Source of the DNA: Betaproteobacteria bacterium GR16-43
GTDB taxonomy: Bacteria > Pseudomonadota > Gammaproteobacteria > Burkholderiales > Usitatibacteraceae
DNA: 64,000 nt
Assembly (NCBI GenBank): GCA_001953215.1
Contig: CP019169.1
Location: 3,224,001-3,288,000, forward strand
Reading direction: 5' to 3'
Positions 1-8,684 of the stretch are shown here, piece after piece; within the stretch, counting starts at the first letter, position 1; the number at the start of each line of letters is the position of its first letter. Made by a program: the position numbers and the translations under genes. Under the pieces are notes generated by a model. It saw only the letters and a program-made list of their open reading frames with translations, did not search any database and was not told where the DNA came from.

Positions 1-90
1 CAGCAGGCCCTTCCAAAGCGTCTCGCGGGTGAGCGATTCCACCAGCGGGTTGAGGAAGTCGTTGATCTCGACCAGATGCTCGAATTTCAT
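1..90 (-). CDS. AtaL-like / DUF1857 family protein, N-terminal fragment
   Basis: Only the first 30 codons are in the window; the gene runs off the left edge on the minus strand. The visible residues begin MKFEHLVEINDFLNPLVE and continue with a T-R-E-x-L-W segment. I recognise this as the N-terminus of the AtaL-like (DUF1857) family, a small SRPBCC-type alpha/beta fold of unknown function. The start is the ATG at 90. It is divergent from the DUF1801 gene that follows. Confidence 0.7.
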   Translation of the reverse strand, partial: MKFEHLVEINDFLNPLVESLTRETLWKGLL

Positions 91-137
91 GTCCGGTTTA
101 GGATAGCGCAGCCTGCCGCCTCGAAAGGGCCGAATCC

Positions 138-605
138 GTGGTTTCCAGCGCTGCCGCGACCGTGTCCGAATACCTCGAGGAGCTCCCGGCGGAGCGCCGG
201 GCGGTCATTTCCAAGGTGCGGGCGCTGGTCCGCAAGCACATGCCCAAGGGCTACGTGGAGGCGATGGGCTGGGGCATGATCTTCTGGAGCATCCCGCTCA
301 AGCGCTATCCCGACACCTACAACGGCAAGCCCCTGGGCTACGTCGCCCTGGCCGCCCAGAAGAACAACTACACGATCTACCTGATGGGGCCCGCCATCAG
401 CGACAAGCAGGATGCGGCCCTGCGCGGCGCCTACAAGCGTGCCGGCAAGAAGCTCGACATGGGGAAGTGCTGCCTGCACTTCAGGAAATTCGAAGACCTG
501 CACGTCGAAGCCGTCGCCGAGGCGATCGCGAGCTTTCCCGTGGAGCTCTACCTCGAGCATTACGAAAAGACGCGCCCGCCGAAGCCCGGGAAGAAGGCGG
601 CATGA
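138..605 (+). CDS. DUF1801 domain protein
   Basis: 155 codons from a GTG start. The protein has the YdhG-like DUF1801 signature: an N-terminal helical stretch followed by a G-W-G-M-I-F-W segment near residue 42 and a C-terminal L-H-F-R-K-F-E-D-L motif. Small proteins of this fold resemble frataxin-like YjbR/CyaY shapes, but the function is not known. The stop overlaps the start of the next gene (ATGA), so the two are probably co-translated. There is no signal peptide, so I expect a cytoplasmic protein. Confidence 0.8.
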   Translation: MVSSAAATVSEYLEELPAERRAVISKVRALVRKHMPKGYVEAMGWGMIFWSIPLKRYPDTYNGKPLGYVALAAQKNNYTIYLMGPAISDKQDAALRGAYKRAGKKLDMGKCCLHFRKFEDLHVEAVAEAIASFPVELYLEHYEKTRPPKPGKKAA

Positions 606-1096
606 CCATGCGCCTCGCAACGCTCGCGTTCCTCGCCGTCCTCCTGGCCTCGTGTGCCGCCCCGACCTCCAGCGTGCCTCCGGCGGTGCGTTCCGAACTC
701 GCGCCGACCGGCAAGCTGCGCGTGGGCGTGGTCGGCTCCACTTCGAAGGGCGTGGGCGTGGACATCGGCCGCGAGCTGGGCCAGCGCCTCGGCGTGCCCG
801 TGGAATTCGTGCGCTATGAATCCGCCTCGGCGTTGTGGGTCGGGGTCACGAAGGGTGAATGGGACGTCGCCTCGCTCGGGATCGATGCCCAGCGCGCGAA
901 CGAGATGAATTTCACCGCGGCCTACCTCTACCTCGGCGATGTGCCCGTGGCCCTTGCGGTTCCCCGGGGACGCACGGCCGCGTATCCGTACACTTACGAG
1001 TTCGTCGAGGACCTGAAGTCCTCCGGTTTCGTGGGCGAGGCGATCGCCCGCGATACGCTTCCGGGGGCGCGGGTCGCGCCGGCGCGGGCAAAATGA
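602..1096 (+). CDS. truncated solute-binding lipoprotein, missing the second lobe
   Basis: 164 residues with a lipoprotein signal peptide (lipobox L-L-A-S-C, Cys18). The mature part matches the first lobe of a family 3 periplasmic binding protein and carries L-A-P-T-G-K-L-R and L-G-V-P-V-E motifs also present in the next gene. After about residue 115 it jumps to the extreme C-terminal helix (V-E-D-L-K-S-S-G-F), aligning with V-E-E-Q-K-A-S-G-F of the neighbour. About 95 residues, most of the second lobe, are absent without loss of frame. It is likely a degenerated tandem duplicate or a protein with a reduced binding domain. The ATG overlaps the previous stop. Confidence 0.75.
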   Translation: MTMRLATLAFLAVLLASCAAPTSSVPPAVRSELAPTGKLRVGVVGSTSKGVGVDIGRELGQRLGVPVEFVRYESASALWVGVTKGEWDVASLGIDAQRANEMNFTAAYLYLGDVPVALAVPRGRTAAYPYTYEFVEDLKSSGFVGEAIARDTLPGARVAPARAK

Positions 1097-1119
1097 CGGC
1101 ACAACGAGGAGTTCCACCG

Positions 1120-1926
1120 ATGCGGGTTTCGCGTTTCACCCTCCTGGCCGCGGCCTGCCTGGCTGCAGCCGCCTGCGCCTCGACCCCGGCCACGCCTCCG
1201 GCCGACGTCGTGCGCGACCTGGCGCCCACCGGCAAGCTGCGCGCCGCGATCAATTTCGGCAACGCGGTGCTGGCCCAGAAGGACGCGGCCACGGGCGAAG
1301 CGAAGGGCATCTCGGTCGATCTCGCGCGCGAACTCGGGCGGCGTCTGGGCGTGCCGGTGGAGATCGTGAGCTACGACGCGGCCGGCAAGGTAGCCGCCGC
1401 CGCGAAGACTGGCGCCTGGGACGTGGCCTTCCTCGCCATCGACCCGGAGCGCGCGCAGGACATCAACTACACGGCGCCCTACGTGATCATCGAAGGCGGC
1501 TATCTCGTGCGGAAGGATTCGCCGTTGCAGGCGATCGGGGATTTCGACCGCAAGGGCGTGCGCATCGCCGTAGGCAACAAGAGCGGCTACGACCTCTACC
1601 TCACGCGGGAATTGAAGAACGCCGAACTCGTGCGCGCCCCGACCACGCCGGCGGCGCTCCAGCAGTTCCTCGACACGAACCTCGAGGCGGCGGCGGGCAT
1701 CAAGGCACCGTTGGTCCGCTACGCGGAAGCGCATCCGGAAGTACGCGTGATCCCCGGGCGGTTCATGGTGATCGAGCAGGCCGTGGCCCTGCCGAAGGGA
1801 AAAGAAGCGGGCCTGCGGTACGCTCGGGCCTACGTGGAGGAACAGAAGGCGAGCGGTTTCGTCGCCCGTGGTTTGCAAAGCAGCGGCCAGCACGACGCCA
1901 CCGTGGCGCCGGCGGCCGCGAACTAG
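1120..1926 (+). CDS. family 3 extracellular solute-binding lipoprotein
   Basis: 268 residues. An N-terminal export signal ends in a lipobox-like L-A-A-A-A-C (Cys19), and a full SBP_bac_3 fold follows: lobe 1 to about residue 125, lobe 2 to about 218, then return helices. Proteins of this family deliver polar amino acids or similar solutes to ABC importers, but no permease or ATPase gene is adjacent, so this may be an orphan receptor. The ATG at 1120 follows an ACGAGGAG ribosome site; an in-frame upstream ATG at 1093 lacks one. It is a paralogue of the shortened gene just upstream. Confidence 0.88.
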   Translation: MRVSRFTLLAAACLAAAACASTPATPPADVVRDLAPTGKLRAAINFGNAVLAQKDAATGEAKGISVDLARELGRRLGVPVEIVSYDAAGKVAAAAKTGAWDVAFLAIDPERAQDINYTAPYVIIEGGYLVRKDSPLQAIGDFDRKGVRIAVGNKSGYDLYLTRELKNAELVRAPTTPAALQQFLDTNLEAAAGIKAPLVRYAEAHPEVRVIPGRFMVIEQAVALPKGKEAGLRYARAYVEEQKASGFVARGLQSSGQHDATVAPAAAN

Positions 1927-1938
1927 GGAGGCATCGGG

Positions 1939-2160
1939 ATGAGAAAAACAATCGTCACACTGGCCCTGGCCCTCGCGGCCGGCCCGGTCTTCGCGACACC
2001 TTGCGACGAGGTGAAGGCGAAGATCGAGGCCAAGCTCGAGAAGAAGGGCGTGAAGGAGTACACGATCGAGGCCGTCGACGCGGCCGACGTGGGCGACCGG
2101 AAGGTCGTCGGCTCCTGCGAGGCGGGGAAGAAGAAGCTCGTCTACAAGCGCGGAAAATAG
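1939..2160 (+). CDS. DUF1161 small secreted protein
   Basis: 73 residues with a signal peptide cleaved near V-F-A-T. The mature part has the DUF1161 pattern: C-D-E-V-K near the start, a K-G-V-K-E-Y-T stretch, and G-S-C-E near the end. The two cysteines probably form a disulphide in the periplasm. The family's role is unknown. It is 12 bp downstream of the solute-binding gene with a GGGAGG ribosome site, so it may be co-transcribed, and it ends just before a strong hairpin. Confidence 0.85.
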   Translation: MRKTIVTLALALAAGPVFATPCDEVKAKIEAKLEKKGVKEYTIEAVDAADVGDRKVVGSCEAGKKKLVYKRGK

Positions 2161-2165
2161 AAGCT

Positions 2166-2218
2166 GGGGTCAGACTCCTTTATTCGCATGCCTCTCGCGA
2201 ATAAAGGAGTCTGACCCC
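2166..2218. repeat. perfect 22-bp inverted repeat, REP-like hairpin
   Basis: Two 22-nt arms (2166-2187 and 2197-2218) are exact reverse complements around a 9-nt loop. The arms start GGGGTCAGACTCC and continue into an A/T-rich TTTATTC block. The hairpin fills the gap between the convergent DUF1161 and amidohydrolase genes, so it may serve as a terminator for both strands. The GGGGTCAGACTC core resembles dispersed palindromes that I recall near Y1-type (RAYT) transposases; no such transposase is in the window. Confidence 0.85.
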
Positions 2219-2223
2219 TTGCT

Positions 2224-3696
2224 TTATTCCCAGGTCTTGAACGCGAGGAATTCTCGCCGCGTGCGAGGCCCGTGGGTGAGGAAGGTGGGATCGGCGCGTT
2301 CGGCGCGGTATTCCTCGCGCGCCCGCGCCACGCGGTCGCCGCGCAGGTGCTTGTCGAGCACATCCTTGGGCACGGGGTAGAGCTTGAGGGCGTTCACGCC
2401 GAACACCTTCGCGCGCAGGGCCGGCGTGATCTCCGGGTAGCCATGCTTCGCGCGCAGCTCCGGCGCGATCTGGAACGTGCGGAACGCCTGCACCTGGTCC
2501 TGCGGAGACCCGTACCAGACCGAGTCGGTCCCCCAGAGCACGTTGTTCTCCCCGCAGTGCTTGAAGAGCTTGCCCATCATGTGCGCGGCCGTGTCGGGGT
2601 CGCGCATCGCGAAACGCCAGGACGAGCCCAGCTCCGCGTACACGTTCGCGTTCGGCTTGATGCCGTTCTCGAGGAGGCTCGTCACCAGCGCGTCCACGCC
2701 GTCGGTGCGCTTCGCGTCGTAGGCGCCTTCGCCTTTCTCCGCGACGAACCCCGAGTGGTAGATGAGGAAGTTCACGTCGGGGAATCGCTTCGCCACGCGC
2801 CCGATGTCCACGCACGTCGAATGCTCGTACGACTTCGGCCCGAACGGCAGGCCCTTGTGGATCGCCACGTTGCGGATGCCGAGCTTGCGCGCTTTCTCGA
2901 TCATCGCGAGTCCCGGCTCGTCGTCGAGGAAGAATCCCTTCCCGCCGGGGCCGAACTGCGTGTAGGTCTTCCATGCGGCGATCTTGTGGCGCGAAGCGAG
3001 CTCGTCCATGCCCTCGAGGTCGCCGGGCTGGTTCGGGTTCACGCGCCCGTGGATGTACATGCGGTGCGTGCCCTCGAGCTTCTCCACGATGCGCGCCGTG
3101 GCTTCGGCCTCCTGGATCGTGAGCGGCTCGCCCTCGCGCGTGGACGGCACGAAGGACAACACCATGAGGTCGGTGTCCGAATCGAGGAAGACATCCTTCA
3201 CGAACTGGTCGGGCCCCACGCAACGCAGGTAGTCGAAGTCGCCGGGTCCCTGGTGGACCTTGCACGCGTCGCGCGACGTCGCGAACCCGAGCGGTTTCGC
3301 GCCCTTCGGCAGGCGCTTCAACCACGCGCCCGACGGATTCACGAAGTGGCCCTGCACGTCGAAGATGAATTCGCTTCCGTCCACCGCCGATCGCGCCAGG
3401 GCGTTGTCGAGCGCGGCCTCCTTCGGCAGCTCGTAGTAACCGCCGGTCATCCCCGCGCGCGCGTAGGCGGCGTTGAAGCCGAGGAGGGTGGTCGCCACGC
3501 CGCAGGCGGAGACCAGGAAACCGCGCCGGTCGAGCCCGACATGCTTCGCGTTGAGGCCGCAGGATTCGAAGGCGCGCTGCCGGGCCTCGAGGTGCACGGG
3601 CGAAAGCGGGATCGGCGCGAATTCGCCGTTGGTGGTGGTGTCGAGCTTGACCGGGAGCCGCAGGCCTTCGGGATCGTTCTCGTAGCGCATGGTCAC
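2224..3696 (-). CDS. amidohydrolase family protein (amidohydrolase 2 type), Tat-exported
   Basis: 490 residues. After a leader of about 55 residues there is a twin-arginine motif (D-R-R-G-F-L) followed by a hydrophobic stretch, then a TIM-barrel domain of the amidohydrolase-related (PF04909) type. That domain includes D-V-Q-G-H-F near the start of the barrel, Y-I-H-G-R in the middle, a Y-H-S-G segment and W-G-T-D-S near the end, which should supply metal ligands. Such enzymes hydrolyse or decarboxylate small cyclic or aromatic acids; the substrate is unknown. The internal Tat signal is unusual because it lies far from the start codon. Confidence 0.85.
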   Translation of the reverse strand: MTMRYENDPEGLRLPVKLDTTTNGEFAPIPLSPVHLEARQRAFESCGLNAKHVGLDRRGFLVSACGVATTLLGFNAAYARAGMTGGYYELPKEAALDNALARSAVDGSEFIFDVQGHFVNPSGAWLKRLPKGAKPLGFATSRDACKVHQGPGDFDYLRCVGPDQFVKDVFLDSDTDLMVLSFVPSTREGEPLTIQEAEATARIVEKLEGTHRMYIHGRVNPNQPGDLEGMDELASRHKIAAWKTYTQFGPGGKGFFLDDEPGLAMIEKARKLGIRNVAIHKGLPFGPKSYEHSTCVDIGRVAKRFPDVNFLIYHSGFVAEKGEGAYDAKRTDGVDALVTSLLENGIKPNANVYAELGSSWRFAMRDPDTAAHMMGKLFKHCGENNVLWGTDSVWYGSPQDQVQAFRTFQIAPELRAKHGYPEITPALRAKVFGVNALKLYPVPKDVLDKHLRGDRVARAREEYRAERADPTFLTHGPRTRREFLAFKTWE

Positions 3697-3712
3697 CTCC
3701 GCAAGCGATTCG

Positions 3713-4597
3713 TCATTGTAGGTCGTCGGCGACCAACGCGAGCGCCGCTTCGAGCCGCCGAGCGTAGCGCTCGCGTTCGCGCTGCGCGCGCTCCGGCGTC
3801 CACTCGAAGAAACCGCGCCCGCTCTTCATCCCGTGATGGCCCGCGGCGACGTGGTCCGCGAGCACCTTCGCGGGCTTCGTGCCGGCGGCGAGATCGGGGT
3901 AGATGGTCGCAGCCGCGGCGCAATGCACGTCGAGGCCGGCCAGGTCGCGCTGCAGCACCGGTCCGGCGGCGATGAAGCGGAAGCCGAAGCCGAAGCGCAC
4001 CGCGAGGTCGACGTCTTCGGCCGTCGCGACCCCCGCGTCGATCAACGCGAACGCCTCGCGGCAAAGCGCATGCTTCAGGCGATTGGCGAGGAACCCGGGA
4101 ACGTCCTTGCGAACCTTCACGGGGACCTTGCCCGTCGCGCGCATGAAGTCGCAGAGCGCATCGCCCAGTGCCGCATCGCTCGCCTCCGAGTAGATCACTT
4201 CGACGAGCGGGACCTGGTGCGCCGGCATGAAGTAGTGGAGACCGAACATGCGTTCGCGCGTCGCGAGGCCTTCGCCGATCTTCCCGATCGGGATGGCGCT
4301 GCTGTTGCTGGTGAGGAGTGCATCGGCGGGCGCGAGCCGCACGAGGTCGGTGAAGAGGGCTCGCTTCGGCTCGAGCCGCTCGGGAATGGCTTCGATCACG
4401 GCACCGATGCGCGGCCACGGCACGGTCTCGAGCGAGGCATGCAGCTTCGCAGCCGGCAACCGCTTCGCGATCGCATCGCGCAGCGCCGCGACGGGCTCGA
4501 CCACGTGGGTTTCGCAACCGGCGTGCACCAACGTGTGCGCCACGTCGGCGCCCATCGTGCCCCCGCCGATGACGGCGGTCGTGCGCAAGGGATTCAT
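3713..4597 (-). CDS. 3-hydroxyacyl-CoA dehydrogenase family protein
   Basis: 294 residues. The N-terminal Rossmann domain has G-G-G-T-M-G near residue 12, and the T-S-N-S-S and H-Y-F-M-P-A motifs (H-F-x-x-P type) give the catalytic Ser and His of this family. The C-terminal helical domain includes G-F-L-A-N-R-L. It should oxidise a 3-hydroxyacyl-CoA or a related hydroxy acid with NAD; a carnitine- or hydroxybutyrate-type substrate is possible. The ATG at 4597 places Met right before the Rossmann strand; longer upstream frames add residues with no family match. It lies 16 bp from the amidohydrolase gene on the same strand. Confidence 0.9.
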   Translation of the reverse strand: MNPLRTTAVIGGGTMGADVAHTLVHAGCETHVVEPVAALRDAIAKRLPAAKLHASLETVPWPRIGAVIEAIPERLEPKRALFTDLVRLAPADALLTSNSSAIPIGKIGEGLATRERMFGLHYFMPAHQVPLVEVIYSEASDAALGDALCDFMRATGKVPVKVRKDVPGFLANRLKHALCREAFALIDAGVATAEDVDLAVRFGFGFRFIAAGPVLQRDLAGLDVHCAAAATIYPDLAAGTKPAKVLADHVAAGHHGMKSGRGFFEWTPERAQRERERYARRLEAALALVADDLQ

Positions 4598-4667
4598 GGA
4601 AGGAATTACAAGGTGGGGAGCGGGGATTTCAGCACAGTAGAATGGAGGCCGCCAGTCCGCCGATCCC

Positions 4668-6854
4668 ATGACCCTCCGAACGCGACTCTTGTTGCTCGTG
4701 GCCGCCGCCGCCCTGCCGGTGATCGCGTTCGCGTGCTTCGTCGTCGCCACGCTCTGGCAGGAGCAGCGCGCGGCCTATGCGCAGGCGGAACTCGGCACCG
4801 TGCGCGCGCTCGCAATCGCCGTGGATTCCGAAGTCGAGGGTTACGTCCGGGCCTTGCAGGGCCTGGCCGGCGACCTCGAAACCGTCGAGCCGGGGGAACG
4901 CTTTGTCGCCGCGGCCCGACGCGAACTCGCCACGCAACCTTCGTGGACTTCCATCGCCGTCGCGGATTTGTCGGGCAAGCCCCCGCGCGGGATCGGACGC
5001 AACGTCTTCGAGGCTTCGGGCGGCTTCATCGACGAGACGCTCTACACGACCGTGGTCGCGACCGGCCGGCCCGCGAGCTCCGGCTTCCGCAAGCTCCCCG
5101 GCACCGCAACGACGATCGTGCAGGTCGGTATTCCTGTGTTGCGCGGCAATGCGGTGACGCACGTGCTCGCGGCGAACGTGGAGGCCGCGTACTGGGCGCG
5201 CTTCCTTTCCGGCTATCCGGTGCCGACGGCCGCCACGGTGACGCTGCTCGATCGCAACGGCACGATCATCGCGCGCACGTTGAACAACGAACGGTGGTCC
5301 GGGAAGCTCGCTTCGAAGGGCTATCTCGATGCGGTCGCGCGCTCGCCCGAGGAAGGGACGTTTCCCAACGTCGGCCTGGACGGCGTGCCTTTCCAGTCCG
5401 CGCATCGGCGCACGCGCGCGGGCTGGTCGCTCGGAATCGGCATTCCGCTCTCGGAGATCGAGAGCGCGTTGTTGCCGCCCACGCTGGTGATGGCGGGCAT
5501 CGGCATCGCGGCACTGGCCCTCGCGCTGCTGTCGGCGCTTTTTCTCGCGCGGCGCATCTCGCGTCCGGTCGCGGCCCTGGCCGACGCGGCGCAAGCCCTG
5601 GCCCGCGGTGAGCCGGCCGCGGCGCTTCCGCGCGCTCGCGGAATCGCGGAAGTCGAAGAGGCGAGCCGCGCGTACTCCGAAGCCGCGCGCCTGCTGCACG
5701 AACGCCAGGATGCGCTGAACGAATCGCTCGCCCGCGAGCGCGAAGCCCGCACGCAAGCCGAGGGCGCCAACCAGGCGAAGGACGAATTCCTCGCGATGCT
5801 GGGCCACGAACTGCGCAACCCGCTGCATGCGATCACGGCGGCGATGGCGGTGATCGAGCGCGTCGAGCCCGGCAGCGAGCACGCGACGCGTTCGCGGGAG
5901 ATCGTGGTGCGCCAGGCGCGCCATCTCACGCATCTCGTGGACGACCTGCTCGACGTCGCGCGCGTGACGAGCGGCAAGATCGTGCTCGATCGCGCGTTGA
6001 TCGACCTCGGCGTGGTCGTGCAACGCTCGGTGGCGATCCTGCAGGAAGCCGGACGCCTCAAGGGCCATCCCGTGACGCTGGAGATCGCGCCGGCGTGGAT
6101 CCCGGGCGACGAGACGCGCATCGAGCAGATCGCGGTGAACCTGATCGAGAACGCCGGCAAGTACACGCCGGCCGGCAAGGCCATCCGCGTGCGCGTGGCC
6201 GAAGAGGGCAGCGAGGCGGTGTTCGAGGTGAGCGACGAAGGCGAGGGCATCGCGCCGGACCTCCTGCCGCGCATCTTCGACCTGTTCATCCAGGGCGAAC
6301 GCACGCTCGATCGCGCGCAGGGCGGGCTGGGCCTGGGCCTCACGTTGGTGAGGAACCTGGTGGAGCTGCACGGCGGCCGCGTCTCCGCGCACAGCGAGGG
6401 CGTGGGCCGGGGTGCCCGCTTCGTGGTGCGCATCCCGAAGGCCGCGGCGCCGCAGCCGGCGGCCGCGACCCCCAAGGAGTTCGTCCGCGAGGAGCGCGCC
6501 CTCCGCGTGCTCGTGGTCGAGGACAACGCGGACAGCGCCGAGACGCTGCGCACGCTGCTCGCCTTGCGCGGCCACGACGTCCAAGTCGCCCACGACGGCC
6601 CCGCGGCGGTCGAACGGGCCCTGTCCTCGCGTCCCGACATCGCGTTGGTCGATATCGGCCTGCCGATCTTCGACGGCTTCGAAGTCGCCCGGCGGCTGCG
6701 CGCCGCGCCGGGGGGCGATGCGATCCGCCTCGTGGCGCTCACCGGCTATGGCCAGCCCGAGGATCGCCGGGCCGCGGGGGCCTCGGGCTTCGACTCCTTC
6801 CTGGTGAAGCCCGTGGAGATGGCCGCGCTGCTCTCGGTCCTGGCCCTCCAGTAG
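4668..6854 (+). CDS. hybrid sensor histidine kinase with C-terminal receiver
   Basis: 728 residues. TM1 covers residues 7-29 and a periplasmic sensor region of Cache type about 30-270. TM2 covers 271-295, a HAMP-like linker 295-345 and a coiled coil 345-372. The HisKA H-box (G-H-E-L-R-N-P) has His380. The HATPase domain carries an N-box (N-L-I-E-N-A) near 491 and G-boxes at 523-529 and 552-558. The receiver domain (about 612-728) has acidic pair Glu618/Asp619, phosphorylatable Asp662 and Lys714. All catalytic residues are present. No separate response regulator is adjacent, so the output partner is unknown. Confidence 0.95.
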   Translation: MTLRTRLLLLVAAAALPVIAFACFVVATLWQEQRAAYAQAELGTVRALAIAVDSEVEGYVRALQGLAGDLETVEPGERFVAAARRELATQPSWTSIAVADLSGKPPRGIGRNVFEASGGFIDETLYTTVVATGRPASSGFRKLPGTATTIVQVGIPVLRGNAVTHVLAANVEAAYWARFLSGYPVPTAATVTLLDRNGTIIARTLNNERWSGKLASKGYLDAVARSPEEGTFPNVGLDGVPFQSAHRRTRAGWSLGIGIPLSEIESALLPPTLVMAGIGIAALALALLSALFLARRISRPVAALADAAQALARGEPAAALPRARGIAEVEEASRAYSEAARLLHERQDALNESLAREREARTQAEGANQAKDEFLAMLGHELRNPLHAITAAMAVIERVEPGSEHATRSREIVVRQARHLTHLVDDLLDVARVTSGKIVLDRALIDLGVVVQRSVAILQEAGRLKGHPVTLEIAPAWIPGDETRIEQIAVNLIENAGKYTPAGKAIRVRVAEEGSEAVFEVSDEGEGIAPDLLPRIFDLFIQGERTLDRAQGGLGLGLTLVRNLVELHGGRVSAHSEGVGRGARFVVRIPKAAAPQPAAATPKEFVREERALRVLVVEDNADSAETLRTLLALRGHDVQVAHDGPAAVERALSSRPDIALVDIGLPIFDGFEVARRLRAAPGGDAIRLVALTGYGQPEDRRAAGASGFDSFLVKPVEMAALLSVLALQ

Positions 6855-6963
6855 CCCCTGCGCGTTTCCCGATCCGAAACCCGGTTGCACGCATGCGACG
6901 GAATGCGCAGCTGGGGGAATGGACGGTAACGACGCGAGGCGACGGCGAGGTGATAATTGCAGG

Positions 6964-7419
6964 ATGTCCCGTGAACTCGCCCAACTGAACATCGCGCGCC
7001 TGAAGGCGCCGATCGATTCGCCCGAGCTGGCTGATTTCGTCGCCGGCCTCGACATCATCAACGCGCTCGCCGAGAAGGCTCCGGGCTTCGTCTGGCGCCT
7101 GAAGGACGAGTCGGGCAGCGCCACCGCGATCGAGACGCCTTTCGGCGAAGGCGTGATCGTGAACCTCACGGTCTGGCGCGACGCCGAGTCGGTCCATGCA
7201 TTCGCCTTCAAGGGCGAGCACGCGGACTACATGCGCCGCCGCCGCGAGTGGTTCGTGAAGATGGCCGAGGCGTATGCCGCGCTCTGGTGGGTGCCCGCGG
7301 GGCATCGTCCCGATGTGCACGAGGCCGCGCGCCGCCTGGACCACCTGCGCCGCAACGGCCCGACGCCCGAGGCTTTCACCTTCCGCGAGGCCCTGAGTCC
7401 AGATACGCTCACGGCGTGA
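6964..7419 (+). CDS. DUF3291 domain protein
   Basis: 151 residues matching the DUF3291 family: an N-terminal L-A-Q-L-N-I strand, a P-G-F-V-W-R-L segment near residue 40, a V-N-L-T-V-W strand, then a W-F-V-K-M and L-W-W-V-P-A-G-H stretch. The fold is probably a dimeric alpha/beta barrel related to antibiotic-biosynthesis monooxygenases. Its function is unknown. The ATG at 6964 was chosen because family similarity begins there. A TGATAAT box lies only about 8 bp upstream, which would give a very short or leaderless mRNA. Its stop overlaps the next start. Confidence 0.87.
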   Translation: MSRELAQLNIARLKAPIDSPELADFVAGLDIINALAEKAPGFVWRLKDESGSATAIETPFGEGVIVNLTVWRDAESVHAFAFKGEHADYMRRRREWFVKMAEAYAALWWVPAGHRPDVHEAARRLDHLRRNGPTPEAFTFREALSPDTLTA

Positions 7420-8684
7420 GCGACCCGGTTCGATCCCAGTACGAAGCGCTGCCGTACCCCACCCGCGATCCTGCCGAGGAAAAGCAGCGGCTGCTGCGCA
7501 CGTGGCTGGACGACCTGCCGATGATTTCCCACTACGGGTTCGGCGGGCGTGCCCCGTTCGGGAAGGGCTTCCGCGCGTTGGTGGCCGGTGGCGGCACGGG
7601 CGACGCGACGGTCTACCTCGCCGAGCAATTGCGCGCGACCGACGCCGAGATCGTCCATCTCGACTTCAGCCGCACCAGCCTCGAGCTCGCACGCCGTCGC
7701 GTCGAGGCGCGGGGCCTCGCCAACGTGCGCTTCGTGCACGAGTCGCTGCTCGACCTCCCGAAGCTCGACCTCGGCCGCTTCCACTACATCAACTCGGTGG
7801 GCGTGCTGCATCACCTGCCGGATCCCGATGAAGGCCTGCGCGCGTTGCTGGGCTCGCTCGACGAGGGTGGCGCGATGGGGCTCATGGTCTACGGCACCGT
7901 CGGACGCGCGGGCGTCTACCAGATGCAGTCGCTGATGCGCCTGGCGATCGGCGAGGAAGGGGAACTACGCAAGCGCATCGCGGCCGCGAAGGATCTGCTC
8001 GGCGTCGTGCCCGCGTCCAACTGGTTCATGCGCGGCGGGGATCTCTACTCGGACCATCGCGTGAGCGACGCGGGGCTGGTCGACCTGCTGCTCCACCCGC
8101 AGGACCGCGGCTACACGGTGGAAGAGCTCTTCGCGTGGCTGGAGGACGGCCATGGCCTGCACCTCGAGCTCACCGACGTGCAGAACGGCCGCTCCGCGTA
8201 CCTGCCGCACCTGCGCATGGGTCCGAAGCCGCCGAAGCTGGTCGAGCGCATTCGCGCGATGCCGTTGCGCCGGCAATGCGCGATCGGCGAGCTGCTCACC
8301 GGCAAGATCCAGACGCATTCGTTCTACGCGACGCGAACGCCAAGCGCCGCGCGCTATGGTGACGTGGACCTCGTGCCGTTCTTCTTCCACGAGCCGCTGG
8401 ACGGAGCGCAACTGGCGCGCTTCCTGGCTTCGGGACGCGGGCAGCCCGTGGTGCTGGACCATCGGTACACGGGGCTTTCGGTCACGGTGTCCCCGGGCCG
8501 GCACGGTCCGGCGATCGTGCAGCAGATCGACGGGAAGCGTTCGTGGCGGGAGATCTTCGAGGTCGTTCGTGCCGGAGGCGCGAGTGCGAGCGACGAGGAA
8601 TTCTTCAGGGACTTCGCGCCGGTCTATGAAGTCTTGAATTCCATCGATCGGGTGCTCCTCAAGCAATCTGCAAAAAGCGATTGA
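7416..8684 (+). CDS. class I SAM-dependent methyltransferase
   Basis: 422 residues from a GTG that overlaps the previous stop (GTGA). The N-terminal Q-Y-E-A-L-P-Y-P motif is typical of a bacterial methyltransferase subgroup. The SAM-binding core follows: V-A-G-G-G-T-G-D near residue 55, an acidic L-D-F-S after strand 2, and N-S-V-G-V-L-H-H-L-P as the motif IV/V region. The C-terminal 200 residues form a separate domain I cannot name. The last few codons lie inside an inverted-repeat element (8671-8784), so the extreme C-terminus is repeat-encoded. The substrate is unknown. Confidence 0.88.
   Translation: MSDPVRSQYEALPYPTRDPAEEKQRLLRTWLDDLPMISHYGFGGRAPFGKGFRALVAGGGTGDATVYLAEQLRATDAEIVHLDFSRTSLELARRRVEARGLANVRFVHESLLDLPKLDLGRFHYINSVGVLHHLPDPDEGLRALLGSLDEGGAMGLMVYGTVGRAGVYQMQSLMRLAIGEEGELRKRIAAAKDLLGVVPASNWFMRGGDLYSDHRVSDAGLVDLLLHPQDRGYTVEELFAWLEDGHGLHLELTDVQNGRSAYLPHLRMGPKPPKLVERIRAMPLRRQCAIGELLTGKIQTHSFYATRTPSAARYGDVDLVPFFFHEPLDGAQLARFLASGRGQPVVLDHRYTGLSVTVSPGRHGPAIVQQIDGKRSWREIFEVVRAGGASASDEEFFRDFAPVYEVLNSIDRVLLKQSAKSD

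Noticed and set aside
4629-7211. Long minus-strand frame opposite the sensor kinase
   Set aside because: The kinase on the plus strand has every catalytic motif; the opposite frame is Arg/His/Gln-rich noise typical of GC-rich antisense.
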